From NCBI GenBank assembly GCA_964406475.1, contig CAYORS010000011.1, positions 1 through 32,094 on the forward strand: 32,094 bases of DNA, read 5' to 3'. This document shows, piece by piece, positions 13,088-20,535 of the stretch (the first letter of the stretch is position 1; the number at the start of each line of letters is the position of its first letter). The translations under genes were made by a program, and so were the position numbers. The DNA is from JAQBQZ01 sp964406475 (GTDB lineage: Bacteria > Patescibacteriota > Minisyncoccia > Phycocordibacterales > CAIRYW01). A model generated the notes under the pieces. That model made no database searches and was not told where the DNA came from. It saw only the letters and a list, made by a program, of their open reading frames with translations.

Positions 13088-13589
13088 ATATCAGTCTATT
13101 CAGTACTTTGTATTCTAAGAGCAAGGTTCCTTCCTCTGTGAGTGTGTGAGAGATGAGTTTGGTGTGCACATCGATTGCTTCATTAAATATTGAAATTCCA
13201 GTACCAAATATAACTGGCTCAACTGTGAGATAGATTGTGTCGACAATTCCGGCCTTGAGAAACATGGTATAGATTTGTGATCCTCCGCAGATTGCCACCT
13301 CTTCAAACCCTCTCTCTTCGAGTTCTGCTACAAGATCGATTGGATGTTTGTTTGTTGTTTCTGCACCTTCAAATTCTTGCGAACGTGTATAGACAATGTT
13401 CACTCTTTCTTTAAGAGGGCGGGGTAGTGTTTTAAATGTTTGGGAGCCCATAATACAGACTCCAGCTCGCTTTGTGAGTTCAACAAATCTGCGTTTATCT
13501 TCTTTACTCGTCCAAAAGGCTGGATGGTTTGCCTCCTTGGCAATAAAGCCATCGAGCGTTTGTGCCGCGATGATGAATACTTTTATCAT
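13086..13589 (-). CDS. Dihydrofolate-reductase-like protein
   Basis: The 167-residue protein has the DHFR/RibD-C fold markers: N-terminal IIAAQTLDGFIA, then GVCIMGSQTFKTLPRPL with the NADPH-binding MG.xT pattern, a NIVYTRS strand, and VAICGGSQIYTMFL with the conserved double glycine. DHFR reduces dihydrofolate to tetrahydrofolate with NADPH. Folates are oxidised by thymidylate synthase, whose homologue lies 1 kb upstream on the same strand, so a DHFR role is a fair inference; a RibD-type deaminated-pyrimidine reductase is the alternative, but no riboflavin genes are seen. TATTAT lies 6 bases before the ATG. The TAA stop lies in the T-run of the convergent terminator. Confidence 0.8.
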   Translation of the reverse strand: MIKVFIIAAQTLDGFIAKEANHPAFWTSKEDKRRFVELTKRAGVCIMGSQTFKTLPRPLKERVNIVYTRSQEFEGAETTNKHPIDLVAELEERGFEEVAICGGSQIYTMFLKAGIVDTIYLTVEPVIFGTGISIFNEAIDVHTKLISHTLTEEGTLLLEYKVLNRLI

Positions 13590-13635
13590 AAATATATAAT
13601 AACTTATTATTACTCAGTTGGCACGAGGTTATTTA

Positions 13636-13974
13636 TTACCGATCATCGCCGTTGCCAAGGTGTACCCCACGCTCGACTCTACTTTTTAGTTTATTGATAT
13701 TTATCTCCGCGATTTTTTCGAGAGGGACTCCTATGTGATTAGAGAGAGAAGATATATACCAGAGCACATCACCAAGTTCTTTAGCGAGAGCAGTTTTATC
13801 CTCCTCATTCCATTCACCGTTTTTGTGCCAGTAAATCTTTTTGAGCTTTTCGCCAAATTCTCCCGCTTCGCTCATGAGTCCGAGTGCGATTGCCATAAAT
13901 TGTGCTGATACAAGACCATGGCCTCGTGAATGGTCAGTGGTGAGCGCCTGTTTCTGATATTCTTCAAATGTCAT
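13636..13974 (-). CDS. MazG-like NTP pyrophosphohydrolase
   Basis: The 112-residue protein matches the small MazG-like group: LMSEAGEFGEKLKKI supplies the ExxE half and LAKELGDVLWYISSLSNHIG the ExxD half of the metal site, and it ends SRVERGVHLGNGDDR, close to the family's RG...GSGDNR tail. These enzymes split NTPs or dNTPs to the monophosphate and pyrophosphate. It starts one base after the dcd stop, so the two are co-transcribed. Hydrolysis of the dUTP made by dCTP deaminase would yield dUMP; this substrate is inferred from the neighbour, not seen. Confidence 0.88.
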   Translation of the reverse strand: MTFEEYQKQALTTDHSRGHGLVSAQFMAIALGLMSEAGEFGEKLKKIYWHKNGEWNEEDKTALAKELGDVLWYISSLSNHIGVPLEKIAEININKLKSRVERGVHLGNGDDR

Positions 13975-13975
13975 A

Positions 13976-14632
13976 TTATTTAACTGCTGGCTTTTCTTTT
14001 TTTAATTCTTTCATCTTGCCTTCGGCGACGTATTTGATTTCTTCACTATCTCTCTTTTGCTTATTCTCTTTTGTCATGATGAACCCTTCGACAATATCCT
14101 TTTGGTGATAGCGTGATTTCTCTGCTTCGACTGGCTCTTCGAGAGATTCAAAAACAATCTGACAAAATCTCTCTCCAGGATAGAGTTTTACCACTTGTGA
14201 TGATGTGTTGTTTCGGATTGGGATGACGAGCTGACCCTCGTAGCCAGAGTCGATGATACCAGTTAGATCTACAGAGAGTCCCTTGCGGTTTGTTGATGAG
14301 CGAGGGTAGAGGATTGCCATCAAGTCGTTTGGCACTCTCACACTCTCAAATGTAGAAGCGAGGACGTGTTCATTAGGAAGTAATTCAAAATATTGTCCTT
14401 GCTCGAGTTCTATCACGTCAAAGTATTCTGGCTTGTTTTTGTCGAGGTGATCGATGCGGAGAGACTCTCGTCCTTTCGGTGTCATGTGCCACTCTTTTGG
14501 GATGAGGAATGTGTATCCTAAACGCATATCTATTGCATGGGCTTGGACTTGGAATTCATCGAGGTTTGGATTAAAGGCGATCTCTTGTCTTGTGATACGC
14601 TCGAGTATTTGCTTTTTTGTGAGTATAGACAT
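13976..14632 (-). CDS. dcd: dCTP deaminase (dUTPase-superfamily)
   Basis: The 218-residue protein has the dCTP deaminase/dUTPase trimer fold markers: IDMRLGYTFLIP, YPRSSTNRKGLSVDLTGIID with the phosphate-binding RSS, then GYEGQLVIPIRNN and LYPGERFCQIVF. dCTP deaminase converts dCTP to dUTP; some members also hydrolyse dUTP to dUMP. A charged Lys/Glu tail (about 185-218) extends the usual length. A TATAAT (14649-14644) overlaps the stop codon of the thyA homologue upstream, giving dcd its own promoter, with an 11-base gap to the ATG. MazG-like follows by one base. Confidence 0.9.
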   Translation of the reverse strand: MSILTKKQILERITRQEIAFNPNLDEFQVQAHAIDMRLGYTFLIPKEWHMTPKGRESLRIDHLDKNKPEYFDVIELEQGQYFELLPNEHVLASTFESVRVPNDLMAILYPRSSTNRKGLSVDLTGIIDSGYEGQLVIPIRNNTSSQVVKLYPGERFCQIVFESLEEPVEAEKSRYHQKDIVEGFIMTKENKQKRDSEEIKYVAEGKMKELKKEKPAVK

Positions 14633-14644
14633 AAGTTTATTGTA

Positions 14645-15481
14645 TTATAGGCTAATTTTTAGATCTTTTATAGTATCAAGTGGATTATATTGTCCTGCAA
14701 TATTTTCTACAATTTCTTCGACTAGTTTTACATCTTTCTTTTCAGCGCGTTCAAAGGCCTTTGGGGGGAGTAAAAGTACTATTTTTTTATGGGTGTTTTT
14801 TCTTTTGATTAATTCTTTTGCCCCGTCGTAATGGTTTTCGTAGATATGAGCGTTAGAGATGGAGTGGGTATAGACGCCTGGTTTTACTCCGAGTTTTTGA
14901 GCGAGAATGCACTGAAGAAGTGCAAATCCTGCAACATCAGCCGGAAAGCCTAGTATCATGTCGTTTGATCTTACTATGAGATGCAGATGCAATCTACCAT
15001 CAATAATATTGACAGTAAAAGTAAAGGGGCAGGGCACATTCGCTTTCTTCGTTCCTCCCAGTCCATCTTCGCGTGGGTCCCACATCATTACTACTCCATG
15101 TCGAGAACTCGAGTCCTTGGTCAAGAGCTCAATCAGAAGTTTTATTTGATCTCTTCCAAAATGTTTCCTCCATCGATATCCATATGCCGCCGTTACAACA
15201 TCGTTTGGGTTGGTAAATATGTCCCATATCTTTGTAAAGTGACGGAGGAAGTCGTCTGGCTTTCGTGCACCAGAAAGAAACCACACCTGTTCAGCAACAA
15301 ACATTTTTATGGGAATTTTACGTAGTGTAAGAAGAGGGAATCCGTCCTTTTCAATATCAGTTTGGAAAGTAAGTCCAGGAAGAGCTTTCGTCTTTATATT
15401 CTGTCTTTTACTCACATCCTCGACACCATTTTTCATAATATTTTTTATGAGGTCTTGGTATATTTGGTCAAACTTTGTCAT
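14645..15481 (-). CDS. thyA: Thymidylate-synthase-family protein with Asn-to-Asp substrate residue
   Basis: The 278-residue protein is clearly in the thymidylate synthase / dCMP hydroxymethylase family: AEQVWFLSGARK, KIWDIF, AYGYRWRKHF, SSRHGVV, catalytic Cys151 in NVPCPFTF, RSNDMILGFPADVAGF, and HIYENH. Thymidylate synthase methylates dUMP with methylene-THF. At the position of the conserved Asn that binds the pyrimidine ring (Asn177 in E. coli, in LGLPFN) there is Asp182. In dCMP-using enzymes this residue is Asp, so dCMP may be the substrate. The residue after the Cys is Pro, not the usual His. The frame is open to 15511, but TATTAT 6 bases before the ATG at 15481 fixes that start. It is divergent from the deaminase. 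Confidence 0.85.
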   Translation of the reverse strand: MTKFDQIYQDLIKNIMKNGVEDVSKRQNIKTKALPGLTFQTDIEKDGFPLLTLRKIPIKMFVAEQVWFLSGARKPDDFLRHFTKIWDIFTNPNDVVTAAYGYRWRKHFGRDQIKLLIELLTKDSSSRHGVVMMWDPREDGLGGTKKANVPCPFTFTVNIIDGRLHLHLIVRSNDMILGFPADVAGFALLQCILAQKLGVKPGVYTHSISNAHIYENHYDGAKELIKRKNTHKKIVLLLPPKAFERAEKKDVKLVEEIVENIAGQYNPLDTIKDLKISL

Positions 15482-15486
15482 AGGTA

Positions 15487-15493
15487 TATAATA
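15487..15493. promoter_or_regulatory. Shared, two-way -10 box between thyA and the deaminase
   Basis: TATAATA on the plus strand is TATTATA on the minus strand. It is the only good -10 box for both divergent genes: 10 bases from the deaminase ATG (15503) and 6 from the thyA ATG (15481). Confidence 0.55.
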
Positions 15494-15502
15494 CACCTCA
15501 AT

Positions 15503-15985
15503 ATGAGACAAGCAACCATAGAAGAAATAAAGGAATTACCATATCAAGACCCTTTCACCAAAGGAAATCTTCAGCTTTTATTTTGTTCTATGGATGATCA
15601 ATTTATATTGTCTGCAAAAAAAAATGCTGAGGTTTTATCTTTGGACAAGAACAAACCCAATGGTACGGTTTTGGTTAAGGATGATGTTGTTATAGGGAAT
15701 GGTGCAAATGGGAGCGATTATCATCTACGTCATCAGTGTGAAAGGGTTCGGCTCGGGATTCCTACAGGACAGGGTTATGAACTTTGTGAGGGATGTCATC
15801 CAAAAAACCACGGTGAACCCAAAGCCATAAAAAATGCTTTAGACCAAGGTAATGATCCAAGGGATGCTGATTTGTACTTATGGGGACATTGGTGGTTCTG
15901 TGAGTCTTGTTGTAAGACAATGATTGAAGCAGGCATCAAACGAGTAATTCTCCCTGAAGGTGCAAAAAAACAATTTGGACGATAG
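15503..15985 (+). CDS. Cytidine/deoxycytidylate-deaminase-like protein
   Basis: The 160-residue protein has the zinc-deaminase pattern: NHGEPKAIKNAL supplies HxE with the catalytic Glu, and GHWWFCESCCKTMIEAGIKRVIL supplies the CxxC pair and the usual C-terminal GIKrV strand. An extra N-terminal strand region contains KPNGTVLVKDDVVIGNGANG, and a second cysteine pair, CEGCH, lies just before HGE. Deaminases of this superfamily act on cytosine nucleotides or nucleosides. Its position, divergent from the thyA homologue and near dcd and tmk, points to dCMP or a related deoxynucleotide. A longer upstream frame (15362) runs back into thyA and is not used. TATAAT precedes the ATG by 10 bases. Confidence 0.8.
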   Translation: MRQATIEEIKELPYQDPFTKGNLQLLFCSMDDQFILSAKKNAEVLSLDKNKPNGTVLVKDDVVIGNGANGSDYHLRHQCERVRLGIPTGQGYELCEGCHPKNHGEPKAIKNALDQGNDPRDADLYLWGHWWFCESCCKTMIEAGIKRVILPEGAKKQFGR

Positions 15986-16067
15986 GAGACATCTAGTCTA
16001 AAACTAACTGTCTTTTTAAGACAACAACTGTACACATTTCCAAGTTCACACATTTTTTCATATCTGA

Positions 16068-16073
16068 TATAAT
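16068..16073 (+). promoter_or_regulatory. -10 box giving a leaderless mRNA for the 16080 gene
   Basis: A perfect TATAAT lies 6 bases before the ATG. The next three genes (to 18467) have no comparable promoter and are probably on the same transcript. Confidence 0.6.
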
Positions 16074-16079
16074 CATTTT

Positions 16080-16466
16080 ATGAATATAAGAACACCAATT
16101 TTGATGCTCGTTTTTGCTGTTTCTTTTTTACTTCTCCTTGCTCACACAATTGCTATTAATACCAATCTCTATTGGACAACATCATGGGCAGATATTGTGA
16201 CGCATACCCTGGGAGGGGTTCTTGTGGGTGGAATTGTTGCTTACCTTTTTACTTTTTCAAAAAAACAAATTCCTTCTTTGTGCTCCATTTTGTGTATTTC
16301 TTTTGGTGTAGGGATTTTGTGGGAAGTCTTTGAACTGGTTTTTCAACTGACGTCTTTTGCCGATCAAGGGTATATTCTTGATACGTTAGGAGATTTGTTC
16401 TGCGATTTTTTTGGTAGTCTTATTACTTATTATATTTTGGATCGTTATATTTATGAGCGAAAATAA
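16080..16466 (+). CDS. Small polytopic membrane protein (YjdF/VanZ-like pattern)
   Basis: The 128-residue protein has four hydrophobic helices and little else. Conserved-looking elements are ADIVTHTLGGVLVGGI after the first helix, GILWEVFEL with an acidic residue in the third, and DTLGDLFCDFFGSLI leading into the fourth. This HTLGG / WEvFE / DTlgDl pattern is typical of a broad group of small membrane proteins (DUF2238/YjdF-like) whose function is unknown. A perfect -10 box 6 bases before the ATG supports the start. Its 3' end overlaps the next gene by 14 bases, which suggests translational coupling. Confidence 0.7.
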   Translation: MNIRTPILMLVFAVSFLLLLAHTIAINTNLYWTTSWADIVTHTLGGVLVGGIVAYLFTFSKKQIPSLCSILCISFGVGILWEVFELVFQLTSFADQGYILDTLGDLFCDFFGSLITYYILDRYIYERK

Positions 16467-17856
16467 CAAAACAATTAAAAAAATGAAACTCACTTTTGTG
16501 TCAGGAGTGAGTACGGTAACAGGAGCGAATTTTTTGCTCGAAACAGTTCCCGAGGAAGGCAAAGAGCCGGTAAGGATTCTGGTTGATTGTGGTCTTGAGC
16601 AAGGGGGTAGGGATGCTGACGCAAACAATCGGCGACCTTTTGCATATGATGTAAAAAAAATCGATTATCTTTTTGTGACCCATGCTCATATTGATCATAT
16701 TGGATTAGTACCCCGTCTTGTACGAGAAGGCTTTAAGGGGAAGATATTTTCTACAATCGAAACCCGTCGTCTTGCTCCTTTGATGTTTGAAGATTCTTTG
16801 AAACTACTTGCTCATGATGTGGCTCGAGATCATCTAACAGAACTTTATAATGCTGAAGATGTGCAGCATACACTTGAACTTTGGCATGATATTCCTTACA
16901 ACACCTGTGTTGATGTGAAGGATGGTATACAGGTGTGTGCCAAAGATGCGGGGCATATTCTTGGTTCTGTGATGTATGAGTTTAGTTACAATGGAAAAAA
17001 GATTGTCTTTACTGGAGATTTGGGCAACAGTCCGACACCTCTTCTTCGCGATACAGAAGACGTGACTGATGCAACCTATCTCGTTATGGAAAGTGTGTAT
17101 GGAGATCGTAATCACGAACCAGCAGAAGAAAGACGTCAAAAACTTGAAGACGCGATTGAAGACGCTTCAAAACGAGGCGGTGCTCTTGTAATCCCGTGCT
17201 TTTCTCTCGAAAAGACACAGGTGCTTCTTTTTGAAATAAATGAGCTTCTCGAAGGAGGAAGGATCCCTAAAATACCTGTCTATCTCGATTCGCCCCTTGC
17301 GATCAAGGTGACCGATGTATACAAAGACAGATTCAAGGCTTTCAATGAAAAGGTAAAACGAGAAATACAAGAAGGAGATGATATCTTTAGTTTTCCTGGA
17401 CTTACTCGTGTACTTACTTCAGAAGAATCAAAAAAAATAAACGAAGCACCAAATCCTAAAATCATTATTGCTGGATCGGGTATGTCAAACGGCGGGCGTG
17501 TTGTGCATCATGAAGCACATTATTTGCCAGATCCAAAAAGCACACTCCTTCTTATTGGCTATCAGTCTTTGGGTACACTTGGTCGTCACATTCAAAACGG
17601 AGAGAAGACGGTGACTATCTTTGGCAACAAAATTCCTGTGCGTGCAAAAATTGTAACAATTGATGGATATTCTTCTCATAAGGATTCTGACCACTTGCTT
17701 TCGTTTGTAGCCAACAGTCGCGATACATTAAAGATCGTGTTTCCTGTTATGGGTGAGCCAAAATCATCACTTTTTCTCGCACAAAAAATCCAAGACAATC
17801 TTGCTGTTGAGGCTCGAAACCCTCGGCCAGGGGAGAGTGTTATTTTAGAATTTTAA
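16453..17856 (+). CDS. Beta-CASP metallo-beta-lactamase-fold ribonuclease-like protein
   Basis: The 467-residue protein has the metal-binding motif H77-A-H79-I-D81-H82, then DAGHILGS and FTGDLGN in the lactamase fold. The beta-CASP inserts follow: VMESVYGDRNH, PCFSLEKTQ, GSGMSNGGRVVHH, and IDGYSSHKDSD near the end. This is the CPSF73/YSH1-like branch of beta-CASP nucleases, which cut RNA; some bacterial members act in RNA processing. Two starts are possible: 16453 overlaps the upstream stop by 14 bases (coupled translation), and 16483 begins MKLTFVSG, the usual family start. The longer version is given. Its RNA target is unknown. Confidence 0.88.
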   Translation: MSENNKTIKKMKLTFVSGVSTVTGANFLLETVPEEGKEPVRILVDCGLEQGGRDADANNRRPFAYDVKKIDYLFVTHAHIDHIGLVPRLVREGFKGKIFSTIETRRLAPLMFEDSLKLLAHDVARDHLTELYNAEDVQHTLELWHDIPYNTCVDVKDGIQVCAKDAGHILGSVMYEFSYNGKKIVFTGDLGNSPTPLLRDTEDVTDATYLVMESVYGDRNHEPAEERRQKLEDAIEDASKRGGALVIPCFSLEKTQVLLFEINELLEGGRIPKIPVYLDSPLAIKVTDVYKDRFKAFNEKVKREIQEGDDIFSFPGLTRVLTSEESKKINEAPNPKIIIAGSGMSNGGRVVHHEAHYLPDPKSTLLLIGYQSLGTLGRHIQNGEKTVTIFGNKIPVRAKIVTIDGYSSHKDSDHLLSFVANSRDTLKIVFPVMGEPKSSLFLAQKIQDNLAVEARNPRPGESVILEF

Positions 17857-17867
17857 TACATAAAAAT

Positions 17868-18467
17868 ATGATTGATCAAAATCGTCACGAACATTTAAAA
17901 ATAAAAATCTGTGTATCAGGATCTGCTGATATGAGTAACTTGCCACCACATGTGCACGACAGTGCCAAAATAATTGGTCAGACAATTGCACAAAACGGTG
18001 CAGTCACAATGACGGGTGCGACAACAGGGTATCCTTTTTGGGCAGCAATGGGTGCCAAAAATGCCGGAGGGATTTCTGTTGGCCTTTCTCCTGCGGCAAA
18101 TGAGAGAGAGCATGTGGAAGGATATAAACTTCCTATTGATTTTATGGATGTGATTATTTATACAGGTTTTGGATATCCAGGAAGAGATTTGTTCCTTGTG
18201 AGGTCATCAGATGCGGTCATTACAGGTCCTGGACGCATTGGGACATTTCATGAGTTTATGGTTGCATATGAAGACGGTAAGCCTATGGGTATTCTTGAAA
18301 GCGATGATTGGCAGACTGATGATATTTTGAAAGAGATTCTTGCCAAAAGTAATCGTCCTACAGATCATATTATTTTTGATCGTGATCCAGAGCGGCTCGT
18401 TACACGGATTATTGAGATGGTCAAAAAATATAAAATCAACGATACATATAAGAAGAAGGTGTATTAG
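17868..18467 (+). CDS. LOG-family / SLOG-domain nucleotide-binding protein
   Basis: The 199-residue protein has a Rossmann-like fold of the SLOG type: IKICVSGSAD as first strand and loop, GAVTMTGATTGYP as the nucleotide loop, and GPGRIGTFHEFMVAYEDGKP corresponding to the family's PGGxGTxxE motif. The motif is changed at its start (GPGRIGT in place of PGGRGT), but the Glu is kept. LOG enzymes release free cytokinin-type bases from nucleotides by hydrolysis; many bacterial relatives have other or unknown substrates. It starts 11 bases after the nuclease gene, so it is likely in the same operon. Confidence 0.8.
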   Translation: MIDQNRHEHLKIKICVSGSADMSNLPPHVHDSAKIIGQTIAQNGAVTMTGATTGYPFWAAMGAKNAGGISVGLSPAANEREHVEGYKLPIDFMDVIIYTGFGYPGRDLFLVRSSDAVITGPGRIGTFHEFMVAYEDGKPMGILESDDWQTDDILKEILAKSNRPTDHIIFDRDPERLVTRIIEMVKKYKINDTYKKKVY

Positions 18468-18587
18468 TACATTTATCTTAAACCCAAAGGTCATTCCAAA
18501 CTATTGAACCATAACGAGGAGGTTGTCTTTTTGGATTTGTGTGGTAGTGTTACTTTCGGCTATTGTAACTTCAAACAAGGAGAAACT

Positions 18588-19208
18588 ATGAATATCTTTT
18601 TGCTTAGTCCATATGGTAGGTTTGCATCAGAGTTTGGTCGAAGAAAATGTAAAAGAAATCGTTCAGATGTTTTTGGTGAGCAGATTTGCCTCCTCATAAG
18701 AAAGAGACTTGCTATCTTTTCTTCCGAAACACAGGGAACAATAAAACTGACTGCAGATTCTTTGTTGGCACAGTTTTCTCGTAAACTCCCTATAAGAGAT
18801 TATATAGAAACCTCCACAATTCTGTATCGTCATTATGATAATCGAGATACGCCTGAGGGTATTCAGTTAAGGTTTTATGATCTCATCAGGTTTTTGCTTG
18901 ATAACATATATTCTCAACAGACCGATGATGCTCGAGGGTATTCAGATCTGTTGTTGGTTATTGACCCGCAATTGATCATTCTACTTGCTCGACTTGTTAA
19001 TCCAAAACTCAAGCACTTTGGTTTTGGAAGATGTCTGCGTATTGAAGTGGATATGAGCCAGGCAGATCTTGGGATGCCTATTATCATTTCAATCTTTGGC
19101 AAAGCTGATACCCACCGAGTGACAGTTCCCCTGCGTCTTGAGTATTGGTTTTTGAAGCTTCTTGGTTATCCCAATTGGTCCACCTATGGACCTTCCATCC
19201 TATTTTAG
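18588..19208 (+). CDS. Orphan hypothetical protein, 206 residues, with Shine-Dalgarno
   Basis: I do not recognise this soluble protein. It begins MNIFLLSPYGRFASEFGRRK, is rich in Arg, Leu and Ile, and has a hydrophobic mid-section (SDLLLVIDPQLIILLARLVN) and an Ile-rich strand GMPIIISIFGKAD. It is one of the few genes here with a real ribosome-binding site: AAGGAG (18577-18582), 5 bases before the ATG. A second site, GAGGAGG (18516-18522), stands 8 bases before an in-frame TTG at 18531, so a longer form is possible. Its stop lies in a hairpin loop. Different translation signals from the neighbours may indicate a different origin. Confidence 0.6.
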   Translation: MNIFLLSPYGRFASEFGRRKCKRNRSDVFGEQICLLIRKRLAIFSSETQGTIKLTADSLLAQFSRKLPIRDYIETSTILYRHYDNRDTPEGIQLRFYDLIRFLLDNIYSQQTDDARGYSDLLLVIDPQLIILLARLVNPKLKHFGFGRCLRIEVDMSQADLGMPIIISIFGKADTHRVTVPLRLEYWFLKLLGYPNWSTYGPSILF

Positions 19209-19222
19209 AAGGGTGGTTTTTT
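19180..19222 (+). terminator. Probable terminator of the 18588 gene
   Basis: CCAC and CCTTC (19180-19195) can pair with GAAGG and GTGG (19208-19216), with a bulge, followed by TTTTTT. The TAG stop is in the loop. The stem is imperfect. Confidence 0.5.
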
Positions 19223-19344
19223 ATATATGTGCGTTTTGACGTCAAAATTGCTATGATAAGAGTACCAATAAATAGGGTACTACCATGATCTAACACTTAC
19301 ACATTTTAGCGCGCTATCTTACTTACCAGTTTTATTTTTTTACT

Positions 19345-20535
19345 ATGAAAGACATACAAATAAAAAAACTCATTCAAGCAGAAACAAAACGACAAAAGGC
19401 AGTAATCAACCTCATCGCCTCAGAAAACTATGTATCCAAAGATGTGCTCGAAGCTCTCGGAAGTATTTTTGATAATAAGTATGCAGAAGGGTATCCCTTT
19501 GCAAGGTATTATGGAGGACAAGAAAATACAGACAAACTCGAGACGCTCTGCCAAGATAGAGCACTCAAACTTTTTAAACTAAAGAGAGCTACCCCGCAAG
19601 CGCTCGGATGGACGGTCAATGTACAACCACTCTCAGGAAGCCCTGCGAACCTGGCGGTCTATCTCGCGCTCGTACCACAAGGGGGTAAGATCATGGGACT
19701 TCCGCTCACACTTGGAGGACACCTTACTCACGGGCAGAAAGTTTCTATTACAGGCAAGGTCTGGACTCAGGTTCCAATCCCTGTTGATACCAAGACCGAG
19801 ATGATTGATTATGCAAAGATGAAAGAAGAAGCTGTCCGAGAAAAGCCCGCGCTCATTGTCTGTGGCTTTACTGCATATCCTCGCATTGTTGATTTCAAAA
19901 AGGTGCGTGAAATAGCGGATGCTTGTGGTGCATATATGATGGTAGACATGTCTCACTTTGCTGGACTTGTTGCTGGGGGAGTATATCCAACACCGTTTGA
20001 TTATGCTGATGTTGTCACAACAACAACCCACAAAACTCTCCGTGGACCACGTGGTGCAATGATTTTCTCTAGAGTAGATGCACGAGAAATAAACAAAAAG
20101 ATAGACAAAGCAATATTTCCAGGACTTCAGGGTGGTCCACATATGGGACAGATAGCAGGTATTGCAGTAGCGCTAAAAGAGAATGATGGTGTGAACTTTA
20201 AAAAATATGCCAAGCAAGTAATAAAGAATGCGCAAGCAATGGCAAAAGAATTGCAAAAATTAGGCTGGAGGATTGTCTCGGGTGGTACGGATTCACATCT
20301 TGTGCTTGTAGATACATGGATGGATGGTAAGGGGATTCCTGGCAAAGATGCAGAAGCAAAGCTTGAACGTGCAGGAATCATCGTCAACAAAAACACAATT
20401 CCAGGAGAGACACGAAGTCCATTTGATCCATCGGGAATCCGAATTGGTAGCCCTGCGGAAACTACAAGAGGGAAGAAGGAGAAGGATTTCAAGAAAATTG
20501 CAGAGAAGATTGATAAGGTACTAAGGTCAAAATAA
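19345..20535 (+). CDS. glyA: Serine hydroxymethyltransferase
   Basis: GlyA is a PLP enzyme that converts serine and THF to glycine and 5,10-methylene-THF, the one-carbon donor for the thyA homologue. The 396-residue protein shows LIASENYVSKDVLEALGS, the KYAEGYPFARYYGGQE block, the cofactor-binding MVDMSHFAGLVAGG, the PLP-lysine motif VTTTTHKTLRGPRGAMI, and the C-terminal PGETRSPFDPSGIRIGSPA. Length is slightly short for the family. The stop codon shares its last base with the ATG of tmk. The 136 bases upstream contain an extended -10-like TGCTATGAT (19249-19257) and would give a leader of about 80 bases. Confidence 0.97.
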   Translation: MKDIQIKKLIQAETKRQKAVINLIASENYVSKDVLEALGSIFDNKYAEGYPFARYYGGQENTDKLETLCQDRALKLFKLKRATPQALGWTVNVQPLSGSPANLAVYLALVPQGGKIMGLPLTLGGHLTHGQKVSITGKVWTQVPIPVDTKTEMIDYAKMKEEAVREKPALIVCGFTAYPRIVDFKKVREIADACGAYMMVDMSHFAGLVAGGVYPTPFDYADVVTTTTHKTLRGPRGAMIFSRVDAREINKKIDKAIFPGLQGGPHMGQIAGIAVALKENDGVNFKKYAKQVIKNAQAMAKELQKLGWRIVSGGTDSHLVLVDTWMDGKGIPGKDAEAKLERAGIIVNKNTIPGETRSPFDPSGIRIGSPAETTRGKKEKDFKKIAEKIDKVLRSK

